Positions 6,858 through 15,082 of a DNA stretch of 20,657 nt are shown here, in pieces (the stretch's first letter is position 1; every line of letters starts with the position of its first letter). The notes below the pieces were generated by a model. That model saw only the letters and a list, made by a program, of their open reading frames with translations, searched no databases and was not told where the DNA came from. The translations under genes were made by a program, and so were the position numbers. The stretch is from a virus, in the IMG/VR virus record IMGVR_UViG_3300023179_000609, positions 1 to 20,657 of that record. The stretch is one strand, 5' to 3'.

Positions 6858-8837
6858 ATGTCTACAAATGTGGGTAGTATCTATTATGACTTAAGTCTGA
6901 ATACAGCTAGGTTTGAGATGGCTTTAGCAAGTATTAAAACTCAAATGAGTGGTATGAATGCTCATGTAAATACATCAGGTAATACAATTAAAAATTTTGA
7001 ATCCTCTGGTGGTTCAAGTTTTATGGCATTAGCAGGTAAAGCTGGATTAGTTGGTGCTGCAATAGCAGGATTTGGTTATGCAGTCAAAAATACAGTTGGT
7101 CCATTAATAAATATAGGTTCCGAAGCTCAAAACTTAAGAACTAATTTAGATGTTTTAACAGGTTCTACCCAAAAAGGTCAAGAGATGTATAAAAAATTAG
7201 TAGATTTTGCTGCTAAAACACCTTTTGAAACCACTGAACTTGTTTCTGCTACTCAACAAATGTTATCTTTTGGAATTACTACCGATAAAGTTATGCCATA
7301 TTTGAAATCTATTGGTGATGTATCAATGGGAAATAAAGATAAACTTGCTGGTTTAACTTACGCATTTTCTCAGGTTCAATCCACTGGTAGATTAATGGGT
7401 CAAGACCTTTTGCAAATGATTAATAATGGTTTTAATCCATTAGAAGAAATTAGTCGTAAAACAGGTAAAAGTATGGCTACATTAAAAGATGAAATGTCAC
7501 AGGGCAAAATATCTGCTCAAGATGTAGCAGATGCTTTTCAAAGTGCAACTGAAAAAGGTGGCAGGTTTTATGGTGGTATGGAAAAAGGTTCACAAACTTT
7601 ATCTGGTAGAATGTCTACTTTGAAAGATAACGCTAAAACTGCTATAAGAGCAGTATTAGGTATTGATGAAGAAGGCAATGTAAAAGCAGGTGGTTTATTT
7701 GACAGATTGAGCAAAGGAATGGAAAAACTCTTTCCGATTATGGAGAAAATTGCTAAAAATGCCGGACCAGCAGTATCAAATATTTTAAAAGCTATTGATG
7801 AAATATTAAGAAAATTACATCCAGTATTTGTTATTTTAGGAGAAAAAATAAAAGAAGCTACAAAAGAAGTAACAAAATTTTGGAATGAAAACAAATCTTG
7901 GTTGATACCTTTATTAAAAATTATTGGTGGAATAATTATTGGATTAGTTGTAGTAGCTATTGCTTCTTTAGTAGAATCAATAAGAATTTTATTTAATGCA
8001 ATGAATACGATAAGAACTGCAATTGTCTGGGTAATTGAAAAATTTAATGAATTTGCTGATTGGGTAGGTAGAGTTTGGAATAGTATAAAAAGTTACTTTA
8101 GTAATGCAATAAATACATTAGTTCAAGCTGGAAAAGATTTAGTGCAAGGATTTATAAATGGTTTAACTTCTATGTTTAGTAATATTTGGAATGCTCTTAC
8201 AACAGTATTTTCAGCAATTGGAAGATTCTTTAGTGGAGTTTGGGATTGGCTAAAATGGGCAGGTGAGTCTTTAGTAAGAGGTTTTGTTAATGGAGTAAAA
8301 AATGTTGCAGGGCATATATGGGATGGTTTATCAAGTACTTTTTCTTCTATTGGTAGATTTTTCAATGGTGTATGGAGTTGGTTAACTTGGGCAGGTGAAT
8401 CATTAGTCAATGGATTTGTTCAGGGAATTAAAAATATGTTTTGGGCTCCATATAATGCTTTAAGAGATGTTTTAAATAAAGCTAAAAGTTTATTTCCTAG
8501 AAGTCCTGCTAAAGAAGGTCCATTTAGTGGAAAGGGCTGGACTTTATATTCAGGTCAATCTTTAGTACAAGGATTTGCTGATGGTATAGAAAATATGTCA
8601 GATTTACCGCAGATTGCTTTAAATAAAGTTATGAGTCCATTAAGTGCTAACATTAATAATCCAATAGCTTTAAATGGTAATACACCTTCCATAAGCAACT
8701 CGAACCAAGTTAATAATCAATCTGTTAATAATATATATGGCAATATTTCACTTGGTGATTCTGGTGCAGTTAATACATTCTTTGACCAGTTAAATAGAAA
8801 CCAAGAACTTGCTGGAATGGGATTAGGAGTATTATGA
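6858..8837 (+). CDS. Tail tape measure protein
   Basis: The 659-residue protein sets tail length; at the usual 0.15 nm per residue this gives roughly 100 nm. The conserved tape measure domain spans about 85-250, with TQKGQEMYKKLVDFAAKTPFE, a middle segment SIGDVSMGNKDKLAGL, and QDLLQMINNGFNPLEEIS. Hydrophobic stretches occur near 56-75 and 350-372 (IIGGIIIGLVVVAIASLV), typical of proteins that reach the host membrane during DNA entry. A tandem 44-residue repeat follows from 424. A SPAKEGPFSGKGW motif near 540 and LVQGFADGIENM are common near tape measure C-termini. The end overlaps the distal tail gene as ATGA. Confidence 0.93.
   Translation: MSTNVGSIYYDLSLNTARFEMALASIKTQMSGMNAHVNTSGNTIKNFESSGGSSFMALAGKAGLVGAAIAGFGYAVKNTVGPLINIGSEAQNLRTNLDVLTGSTQKGQEMYKKLVDFAAKTPFETTELVSATQQMLSFGITTDKVMPYLKSIGDVSMGNKDKLAGLTYAFSQVQSTGRLMGQDLLQMINNGFNPLEEISRKTGKSMATLKDEMSQGKISAQDVADAFQSATEKGGRFYGGMEKGSQTLSGRMSTLKDNAKTAIRAVLGIDEEGNVKAGGLFDRLSKGMEKLFPIMEKIAKNAGPAVSNILKAIDEILRKLHPVFVILGEKIKEATKEVTKFWNENKSWLIPLLKIIGGIIIGLVVVAIASLVESIRILFNAMNTIRTAIVWVIEKFNEFADWVGRVWNSIKSYFSNAINTLVQAGKDLVQGFINGLTSMFSNIWNALTTVFSAIGRFFSGVWDWLKWAGESLVRGFVNGVKNVAGHIWDGLSSTFSSIGRFFNGVWSWLTWAGESLVNGFVQGIKNMFWAPYNALRDVLNKAKSLFPRSPAKEGPFSGKGWTLYSGQSLVQGFADGIENMSDLPQIALNKVMSPLSANINNPIALNGNTPSISNSNQVNNQSVNNIYGNISLGDSGAVNTFFDQLNRNQELAGMGLGVL
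8127..8522 (+). repeat. Tandem 132-base (44-residue) repeats inside the tape measure gene
   Basis: Two well-matched units (8127-8258 and 8259-8390) and a third that matches only in its first half (8391-8522) follow without gaps. Each begins AG(K/E)(D/S)LV, continues GF(I/V)(N/Q)G, and the first two end IGRFF-GVW-WL-W. They encode residues 424-467, 468-511 and 512-555. Unit gain or loss would shift tail length by about 6-7 nm per copy. Confidence 0.85.
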
Positions 8838-9616
8838 GCTATTTACAAACAGTAGTTTCTTATAATGGTATTGATTTAAACACTGTTGAAGGTTTAACAG
8901 TATTAGCTAGAGATTCATATAAACCTGCTAATAGAAATGTAGGTTCTTATGGAATATCAAGAGGTAATAAAAATAAAGTTATAACTGCTTTTTATGAAAG
9001 CAAACAAATAACAATTAAAGTTGGTATAGCTCAAAAAACTAGAGATTTATTAGAGCAATCTCTTGATAAATTAAATGCAATATTACAAGGTTATGAAGAA
9101 GATTTAATTATTCGTCAATCTGGCAAAGATAGAAAATATATTGCAACATTAACAAAAACTAATATAAGTGAAGATGGTGGAAGTTATGTAAATATGGATT
9201 TGATTTTTGAATTATCAGATATATTTGGATATGATACTTATACTACAACTTTACTTAATGTATCAAATTGGACTGGTGGTAGTAAAACAACCGAAATAAT
9301 AGTTGATGGTTCTAGTGTTACTCAATTACCATATATTTCAATAGTTTATAGCTCAGTTGTAGGTGGTACTGCTAAAACAGTTAGAATATCTAACGAAGCC
9401 ACAGGACAAACGCTTATATTGACTCGAGATTGGGTAACTGGTGATGTTTTGTTGGTAGATACTCTTAATCGTATAATAACAGTAAATGGAACTACAATAG
9501 CCTATACTGGTAGTTATCCAGAGTTCTCAGTAGGTACAGGTTATGTAACAGTCAGTGATGACTTTACTTCACGAACATACACAATGAAAATGACTTATAT
9601 TAAAAGGTATGTATAA
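8834..9616 (+). CDS. Distal tail protein (Dit), siphovirus tail family
   Basis: The 260-residue protein follows the tape measure gene, where the Dit ring that starts the baseplate is encoded. The N-terminal domain (1-140) includes NGIDLNTVEGLTVLARD and RGNKNKVITAFYESKQITI, as in Sipho_tail proteins. The C-terminal galectin-like domain (about 150-260) shows GQTLILTRDWVTGDVLLVD, NRIITVNGT and a YPEFSVGTG strand, the usual 'G-D-x-x-x-x-D...FP-x-L/F' layout. It builds the hexameric hub that joins the tube to the tail tip. It is joined to its neighbours by ATGA and TAATG overlaps. Confidence 0.87.
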   Translation: MSYLQTVVSYNGIDLNTVEGLTVLARDSYKPANRNVGSYGISRGNKNKVITAFYESKQITIKVGIAQKTRDLLEQSLDKLNAILQGYEEDLIIRQSGKDRKYIATLTKTNISEDGGSYVNMDLIFELSDIFGYDTYTTTLLNVSNWTGGSKTTEIIVDGSSVTQLPYISIVYSSVVGGTAKTVRISNEATGQTLILTRDWVTGDVLLVDTLNRIITVNGTTIAYTGSYPEFSVGTGYVTVSDDFTSRTYTMKMTYIKRYV

Positions 9617-11928
9617 TGCCACAGCAACTTACAAAAACATATGTATACAAAGTATATGATGGCACTACTTATCTTGGCGATTTAAAAGATGTAGTTTCAA
9701 CATTTAGTTACAGCCAGCAATTATATACAATTGGTGCTGAACTTAAAATAAAAGTAGCAGTAGATACAGATGTTGCTGGTTTAGCAGTAGAAGATATATT
9801 AGATGAAAATGGACAACCTATATTAAACGAAGAAAATCAAAAACTTACTATTGAAAGACAACCTGATACAGTTGGCGATACTAATCAAAATAATTTAATA
9901 CGCAATGATAATTCAGTTATAGTTTATGAATTTGATTCTTATTATCCAAATGGTAGGCAAGTATTTTCTGGATATATAAGCAAATGGAAAACATCTTATG
10001 GAACAAGTGATGAATCTATAGAGATAACTTGTTTATCTAATGGTCAAGATTTAGCACATCATATTATAAATTCAGGTGATACTGAATATATATCCCAAAC
10101 TACTTCTAATGCTGGTCCATATCAAACTTGGAATGATGGAGCTAAACCTAATAATCAATTTATAATTCAAACTTTTACAGTTCCGGCAGATACTTTAATA
10201 GGTGCTGCATCTATATATATTACTTCGGCTGTATCAGGGAGCGTTAGTGTTGAATTAAAATCAGGCTCAGTATCAGTTGGTTTTGAAAGTGGAACATTTT
10301 TAGCATCAGGTTCAACATCATATGGAGTAATTGGAGCAGTAACACCTATTAAAGTAGTATTTAATAATCCTGTAACATTGCTTGCAGGTAATAATTATTA
10401 TATAAAAGTTTGGGGTAATAATCCTGTTAGTCAAAAATTAAATTTATGGGGTTCAAATACTAATCCTTATGCTAATGGACAAATTTATTCTGGAAGTTAT
10501 CCTGGCACTTCATATTATTCGATAGATGCTTCAGTGCCAACTGATGACCTTGCTTTTATTATATGGAAGCATGGTAGTAGTACATTAGGCACATACTCCA
10601 GTAAAGACCCATCATATATATTAAATGACATATTAACTTTTTATCAATCAGAAGGTGGATTAGTAAAAAAACCATATACAGATATAAACTTAAAAGTACA
10701 ACAATCAACATATATACAACCATTTACTGGTGGTAACTGGGGTCAAGCTATTGCTCAAGTTTTTACACCCAGCTCTGATATTATAGTAAATACTTTAAGA
10801 ATTTTTGGTGGATGTACTGTCTCTGATTCAAGTTATATTACATCAATTGAAATTGTTAAGGGTGACCCAAGTACAGATTATGTTGAAACAATTGGTGGCA
10901 AATTTAGCTATACAAGAGGTGCTGGAAATGTCGGAATCGCATCTACAAGTACATTTAAAATGAATAAAACAACTTTAAGTTTCCTTACCGGTACTTTTCC
11001 TTCAATTAAATTATTAAAAAATCAAAAATACTATTGGATAGTAACTTTTGGTCAAGGTCAATTAGGGTATAGAAGTTTTGGTTATGCTGGGAGTACAACA
11101 CCTATACCCGATACTCAGGTTGGTGCAGCATATAGAATAAATTTATCTAACAATACAGGGCAAACTTTTGGTAGTGGAAGTTCTATACCTAATACATTTC
11201 AATTAGGTTATATGGATGATATTACAAATTATGATAATGATGGATATGAAAACACTGGAATAACAACATCTTATCAATTTAAATTAAATACTATTTTAGA
11301 AGGCGTTCAGGCAGTTACAAAATTATCCCCAGCAAATTGGTATTGGTATGTTAATCCCAGAAATAATGTATTATATTTTGCTGCTGCTTCAACTACTACT
11401 CAATTAACTTTTTATAAAAATACTCACATTAATTCATTGAGTATTGAAGCTACAAAAGAAAATATAGTAAATAATGTTTATTTTACAGGTGGTGATGATG
11501 GCACTGGAACGAATACTGATATTGTAGTTAATGTAACAGATACAGTTTCAATTACTACTGATAAATTAGGTTTATCAAGAATAAGTGATAATAGAGTTAA
11601 AAGTACTACCGGTGGAACAACTACTGCTAAATTAATTGCACAAAATGAAATAGATATAAATAAAGGTGAAACATATCAAACTGAAATTACTATACTTGCT
11701 GATACTATGGATTTGAGTAAAATTAAATTAGGTATGATGATTGATATTAAAGGTTTTGGTAATTTCATAGACAATTTCTTATTACAAATTGTTGGTATCA
11801 AATATGAACCAGACCAAGTAACTTTACAATTAGGAGTAAATCCTAAAAGAGCAAATTTATTAGTAGAAAAAATACAATCAAGATTAATTGATGCAGAAAC
11901 TAAAAATGCAACAGGGACACCAAGTTAG
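9616..11928 (+). CDS. Tail hub / tail-associated protein (Tal-like) with inserted lectin-like modules
   Basis: The 770-residue protein comes directly after Dit. The N-terminal part (1-150) with FSYSQQLYTIGAELKIKV and REVFSGYI-type strands (QVFSGYISKW) and the C-terminal part (about 560-770, with ENIVNNVYFTGGDDG and KLGMMIDIKGFG) form the hub domain found in siphovirus baseplate proteins. Between them lie two beta-sandwich insertions, about 155-320 (FTVPADTLIGAASIYITS, VELKSGS) and 350-545 (FTPSSDIIVNTLRIFGG, NQKYYWIVTFGQG), similar in layout to carbohydrate-binding modules. I see no peptidase or lytic motif. It probably closes the tube end and helps host binding. The stop TAG overlaps the next AGGAG. 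Confidence 0.8.
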   Translation: MPQQLTKTYVYKVYDGTTYLGDLKDVVSTFSYSQQLYTIGAELKIKVAVDTDVAGLAVEDILDENGQPILNEENQKLTIERQPDTVGDTNQNNLIRNDNSVIVYEFDSYYPNGRQVFSGYISKWKTSYGTSDESIEITCLSNGQDLAHHIINSGDTEYISQTTSNAGPYQTWNDGAKPNNQFIIQTFTVPADTLIGAASIYITSAVSGSVSVELKSGSVSVGFESGTFLASGSTSYGVIGAVTPIKVVFNNPVTLLAGNNYYIKVWGNNPVSQKLNLWGSNTNPYANGQIYSGSYPGTSYYSIDASVPTDDLAFIIWKHGSSTLGTYSSKDPSYILNDILTFYQSEGGLVKKPYTDINLKVQQSTYIQPFTGGNWGQAIAQVFTPSSDIIVNTLRIFGGCTVSDSSYITSIEIVKGDPSTDYVETIGGKFSYTRGAGNVGIASTSTFKMNKTTLSFLTGTFPSIKLLKNQKYYWIVTFGQGQLGYRSFGYAGSTTPIPDTQVGAAYRINLSNNTGQTFGSGSSIPNTFQLGYMDDITNYDNDGYENTGITTSYQFKLNTILEGVQAVTKLSPANWYWYVNPRNNVLYFAAASTTTQLTFYKNTHINSLSIEATKENIVNNVYFTGGDDGTGTNTDIVVNVTDTVSITTDKLGLSRISDNRVKSTTGGTTTAKLIAQNEIDINKGETYQTEITILADTMDLSKIKLGMMIDIKGFGNFIDNFLLQIVGIKYEPDQVTLQLGVNPKRANLLVEKIQSRLIDAETKNATGTPS

Positions 11929-11936
11929 GAGTAAAT

Positions 11937-12482
11937 ATGGGTAAAATTTCACAACTTCCACCAGATTCATCACCCAGTGCAGATGACTACACAGTTACAG
12001 TAGATAGCAGTACCAATCAAACAAAAAAAGTACGATTATCTGATTTAGTGACTTCAGTTGTTAATCAAATGTCTTCAACTGCTATAACAAAAAGAACTTT
12101 ACTTTTTGATAACGCTGGTGGAATTGATACTCAAACTATTGGTACAACTTTTACAGACACTACTTGGTGGACCGAGAAAACTTTTTCAACTACTGGTGGA
12201 GATATAGTTATTCATGTAGCTTTAACTTATTTTGCTAGTAATGCTAATAATTGTTATTTTAGGTTAGTCATTGATGGTTCTACCTATTCACCAAGTTCAA
12301 CTGGTTGGGCTCAATACAATAATGAAACTTCTAGTCACCGATTAACTGCTAGAACTTTATTATTAACTGGTTTATCTTCTGGCTCACATACAATTAAATT
12401 ACAAATGAGAGCTACTTCAGGAAATGTTTATAAAGACACAAATGATTATTTAAACCTTTTATTGGTAGAATATATTCATTAA
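11937..12482 (+). CDS. Receptor-binding/tail fibre protein, copy 1 of 3
   Basis: Residues 1-40 (GKISQLPPDSSPSADDYTVT, then KKVRLSDL) form a module common at the start of phage tail fibre and baseplate proteins, probably the attachment to the tail. The C-terminal domain (about 60-181) is beta-rich and closes with ...GNVYKDTNDYLNLLLVEYIH. It shares most of its landmarks with copy 2 (TKRTL, SSH-L, HTIKLQMRA, SGNV--DTNDY-N). I infer a trimeric receptor-binding head. The AGGAG site overlaps the stop of the hub gene. No catalytic motif is visible, and the receptor is unknown. Confidence 0.75.
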   Translation: MGKISQLPPDSSPSADDYTVTVDSSTNQTKKVRLSDLVTSVVNQMSSTAITKRTLLFDNAGGIDTQTIGTTFTDTTWWTEKTFSTTGGDIVIHVALTYFASNANNCYFRLVIDGSTYSPSSTGWAQYNNETSSHRLTARTLLLTGLSSGSHTIKLQMRATSGNVYKDTNDYLNLLLVEYIH

Positions 12483-12483
12483 A

Positions 12484-13041
12484 ATGGTTAAGATAACTAC
12501 ATTAAATCAAGATATATTGCCAACTGGTGATGATTATACAATCACTTTAGATGTTGGTTCTAGTTCGACAAAAAAAGTAAAACTTTCAGATTTAACTTCT
12601 TTAATAGTAAATACTATACCTAAAAATACAATTACTAAAAGAACATTAGTTATGAATGAAATTGCTACTACAGACCAGACAATTACTACAACATTTCAAA
12701 ATGTAGCAAATTGGACAGGAACTTTTACATCTTATGGTGGTACAGTTTATTTTCACACGAATTTTACTATGTGGAGACAGACTGTGGTTGACATTAATAT
12801 AATTAGATTAAGAATTGATGATTTATATGTTACACCACCTGATATTTATGGTTATGGTACTGGTGTTTCTATGCCAATAAATGAATTAAGTAGTCATAAA
12901 TTATTTAGTACTATATTCACTATTGATAATTTGCCAGCTGGATTTCATACAGTTAAAATGCAAGCGAGAACTAATAGTGGTAATGTCCGTTTTGATACTA
13001 ATGATTATATAAATATGGTAGCAATAGAATATGTACATTAA
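12484..13041 (+). CDS. Receptor-binding/tail fibre protein, copy 2 of 3
   Basis: This 185-residue paralogue keeps the N-terminal module (VKITTLNQDILPTGDDYTIT, then KKVKLSDL) and the same C-terminal domain outline as copy 1 (TKRTLVM, SSHKL, FHTVKMQARTNSGNV, DTNDYINMVAIEYVH). Between these landmarks the loops differ greatly, as expected for surfaces selected to bind different receptors. It starts two bases after the preceding stop with no clear ribosome binding site, so it is probably translated by re-initiation or coupling. Confidence 0.75.
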   Translation: MVKITTLNQDILPTGDDYTITLDVGSSSTKKVKLSDLTSLIVNTIPKNTITKRTLVMNEIATTDQTITTTFQNVANWTGTFTSYGGTVYFHTNFTMWRQTVVDINIIRLRIDDLYVTPPDIYGYGTGVSMPINELSSHKLFSTIFTIDNLPAGFHTVKMQARTNSGNVRFDTNDYINMVAIEYVH

Positions 13042-13050
13042 GGAGTAATT

Positions 13051-13545
13051 ATGCCAAAAATATCAAATCTACCACCAGACAGTTTACCAACATTAGACGA
13101 CTACATTATCGTCAATGATGCAACATCAAATTCAACAAAAAAAGTCACACTTAGTGCTTTATTTTCAAATCAATTAATAGGTAGCACAGGTTTAGCAAAT
13201 AATGCAGTCACTTCATCAAAAATGTCTCCTACTAAAGCATATGATGGTTCTTGGCAATATTATGATTTTGGGGCTTTTAGGTTTTATAGATATTCATATG
13301 CTGTAAATATATCTGTTACAAATGGTCAAAGAAATTCGCCAGGAACACTCCCAGTACCAAGTACAGTATCAGATTATACACAATGGAGATTATATTTAAG
13401 CTGGGAAGGTAATTATTCTGGTCACGCTGTTGTTGGTGCTGAAGCACCTACCTCAAGTGGATGGGTAATTAACATAGGAAATCAATATTCAGGAAGTGCT
13501 TTGACATTTAATGGAAACATTAGATGTTTATTGATACCAATCTAG
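13051..13545 (+). CDS. Receptor-binding/tail fibre protein, copy 3 of 3, different C-terminal domain
   Basis: The first 40 residues (PKISNLPPDSLPTLDDYIIV, then KKVTLSAL) repeat the module of copies 1 and 2. The rest is different: LANNAVTSSKMSPT, a short motif frequent in phage fibres, followed by a compact beta domain (about 70-164) rich in Tyr, Trp and Gly. The pattern suggests one anchor combined with different receptor-binding heads. It has its own AAGGAG site. The stop is followed directly by the promoter-like motif of the lysis module. Confidence 0.72.
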   Translation: MPKISNLPPDSLPTLDDYIIVNDATSNSTKKVTLSALFSNQLIGSTGLANNAVTSSKMSPTKAYDGSWQYYDFGAFRFYRYSYAVNISVTNGQRNSPGTLPVPSTVSDYTQWRLYLSWEGNYSGHAVVGAEAPTSSGWVINIGNQYSGSALTFNGNIRCLLIPI

Positions 13546-13570
13546 TGATATGATACGATTAAATTATGGC
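13546..13570 (+). promoter_or_regulatory. Promoter-like motif before the lysis module
   Basis: TGATATGAT (13546-13554) gives an extended -10 (TG, one base, TATGAT) and is identical to 4563-4571; 19 of the next-compared 24 positions match in all. No good -35 box is visible at 16-18 bases upstream. If this is a -10 box, transcription would start near 13560-13562, only a few bases before the ATG at 13566, giving a nearly leaderless message. Confidence 0.45.
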
Positions 13571-13823
13571 AACTAAGAATGAAAATGCTGAAATTGCTGT
13601 TCTACAAGAACAGATTAAAACTGTACAAAATGAACTAACAGATATAAAGAAAATTATCAAGGAAGTTCAGGACTGGATTAAAATACTCGATAGCCGGTAT
13701 GTTACTCAAGACCAATTTTCTGAATTTAAAGGTAGATGGTTTTGGTCACATTCTGCATCTGGAATTTTTGGTGGAGTACTTGTTGGTGTTACAATATATG
13801 TACTAACTCAAGGCATAAAATAA
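13566..13823 (+). CDS. XhlA-like membrane protein of the lysis module
   Basis: The 85-residue protein has an N-terminal coiled-coil (about 5-42, with LQEQIKTVQNELTDIKKII) and one C-terminal transmembrane segment (about 66-81, IFGGVLVGVTIYVLTQG). This is the layout of XhlA/hemolysin-type lysis partners, which act with a holin and endolysin. It precedes the endolysin gene by 9 bases, with an AAGGTGG-type site for the endolysin in between. No ribosome binding site is visible before its own ATG, and the promoter motif almost touches it. An alternative role is a holin antagonist or simple membrane anchor. Confidence 0.7.
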   Translation: MATKNENAEIAVLQEQIKTVQNELTDIKKIIKEVQDWIKILDSRYVTQDQFSEFKGRWFWSHSASGIFGGVLVGVTIYVLTQGIK

Positions 13824-13832
13824 GGTGGTGAT

Positions 13833-14483
13833 ATGACATATACAGAATTCAAAAACGCTTGGAATAATAGAAGAGTAGATTATGACAATGTTTATGGATA
13901 TCAATGTGTAGACCTTATACTTCAATATGTTAAGGAATGTTATGGCTTACAAACAGGTGTATCTGGAAATGCAATAGATTACTGGTATAGAACTTCACCA
14001 GCTTTACTTGGACAATTTAATAAAGTAACCGGAAATGCTCAGCAAGGCGATATAGTTGTACTGTTTGGACAGAATGGCAATCCTTATGGACACATTGGAA
14101 TTGCTGATAGACAGGATGGCTCTGGAATCTGGTTACTAGAACAGAATGCACTTGGTAATGGTGATGGAGTTGGAAGAAACGCTATCGGTGTTTATCGTGC
14201 TATCTCACCTTCGAGAGTTGCTGGAATACTTCGACCTAAATCTGCTCAACCAGTACCATCAGGAAGTGGAACTGCTAAAGCAATCAGACAAGCTTATGTA
14301 AGAACTTCACCATCAACTTCTGCACCCTTAGGTGGTTCACAATTACTTCAAGTAGGAGATACATTTACCTATAAAGGAAAGGTTGCAGGACAATTAGTTT
14401 CCCAGAATGGTGTAACTACAAACATTTGGTATAACTCAACTCGTGGCAACTATGTTTGGTCTGGTAACTGCAAGGATATATGA
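13833..14483 (+). CDS. Endolysin: CHAP amidase/peptidase plus SH3-like domain
   Basis: This 216-residue enzyme would cut peptidoglycan at the end of infection. The CHAP domain (about 1-135) shows YGYQCVDL with catalytic Cys25, GDIVVLFGQNGNPYGHIGI with His87, and LLEQNA with Glu103 or Asn105 as the third residue. A short linker (about 136-148, KSAQPVPSGSG) leads to an SH3-like wall-binding domain (about 149-216) with AYVRTSPSTSAPLGG and NIWYNSTRGNYVWSG. There is no signal peptide, so export would depend on the holin. It lies between two membrane proteins of the lysis module. Confidence 0.92.
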   Translation: MTYTEFKNAWNNRRVDYDNVYGYQCVDLILQYVKECYGLQTGVSGNAIDYWYRTSPALLGQFNKVTGNAQQGDIVVLFGQNGNPYGHIGIADRQDGSGIWLLEQNALGNGDGVGRNAIGVYRAISPSRVAGILRPKSAQPVPSGSGTAKAIRQAYVRTSPSTSAPLGGSQLLQVGDTFTYKGKVAGQLVSQNGVTTNIWYNSTRGNYVWSGNCKDI

Positions 14484-14484
14484 G

Positions 14485-14685
14485 ATGAAAATCTCTAAAC
14501 CTACTAAAGCTCAAATAATCAGCATTATTAAAAATACTTTGATAGCTGGTTTATCTGCATTTTTAATTGTTATAGAATCTCGTGGAAGTTTAGATAAATC
14601 AGCATTAACAGCTGCCGGCATAGCTGGATTAGTTGCAATAATAAAAACTATTGAAAAATTATTGACTGAAGAACATTTGAGTTAG
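14485..14685 (+). CDS. Small two-helix membrane protein, holin candidate
   Basis: I choose the ATG at 14485 because AAGGA lies 8 bases upstream and the start falls one base after the endolysin stop; an earlier in-frame ATG at 14443 lies inside the endolysin. The 66 residues give a basic N-terminus, a first membrane segment (11-31), a short loop (ESRGSLDK), a second segment (39-57, LTAAGIAGLVAIIKTI) and a charged C-terminus. This matches class II holins, which form pores that release the endolysin. Downstream rather than upstream placement is a common variation. No family motif is certain. Confidence 0.72.
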   Translation: MKISKPTKAQIISIIKNTLIAGLSAFLIVIESRGSLDKSALTAAGIAGLVAIIKTIEKLLTEEHLS

Positions 14686-14687
14686 AT

Positions 14688-15044
14688 ATGACCAATCCTG
14701 AATTGCCTAAGCCATCACCAAGCTTGGAAGCAATAGTGGGTGATGAAACTTATAAGTTTGATTATAGTAATACTATATTAATTGGCTTTGAGAATGATTA
14801 TCAGGAAACAAATGATAATTATGATTATACTTATATGAATAACATTAGATATATAGATGAAGATGGTGAAATTGTTTATATATATAAATCTATGAATTTA
14901 TGGCGAGAGCTTGCTCGTTTAGCTTTTAGTAGAGTTTTAAAACCTTACCCTGATGAAGATGATTTAGATGATTATGCAGATTTTTTTACAGCAGAATTAA
15001 ATAACGAAGTAAATTATGGTTCTATAGAAGATAACGAAGAATAA
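14688..15044 (+). CDS. Acidic protein of unknown function (118 aa)
   Basis: The protein is very acidic (Asp/Glu runs near 45-70 and 88-118) and Tyr-rich, with a Pro-containing N-terminus (NPELPKPSPSLEAIVGDETY). A helical stretch with SMNLWRELARLAFSRVLKP (about 68-86) is its only basic part. I do not recognise a family. It starts two bases after the holin candidate's stop without a clear binding site, so translation may be coupled. The acidity recalls DNA-mimic or inhibitor proteins of phages, but nothing specific supports that. It is probably a real gene by its position and length. Confidence 0.6.
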   Translation: MTNPELPKPSPSLEAIVGDETYKFDYSNTILIGFENDYQETNDNYDYTYMNNIRYIDEDGEIVYIYKSMNLWRELARLAFSRVLKPYPDEDDLDDYADFFTAELNNEVNYGSIEDNEE

Positions 15045-15050
15045 TTTTAT

Positions 15051-15076
15051 GTAAATATTTACAAGAAAGCTCGAGC
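15051..15076. promoter_or_regulatory. Two adjacent perfect palindromes before the phosphoesterase gene
   Basis: GTAAATATTTAC (15051-15062) is a perfect 12-base palindrome, and GCTCGAGC (15069-15076) a perfect 8-base one. Together they fill most of the 38-base gap before the GTG start at 15083. They could be an operator, or folded mRNA near the start, which lacks a good ribosome binding site. Function is not shown. Confidence 0.4.
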
Positions 15077-15082
15077 GAAATA

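Noticed and set aside
14443-14484. Earlier in-frame start of the holin candidate
   Set aside because: It would add 14 residues from within the endolysin, while the ATG at 14485 has a well-spaced AAGGA.
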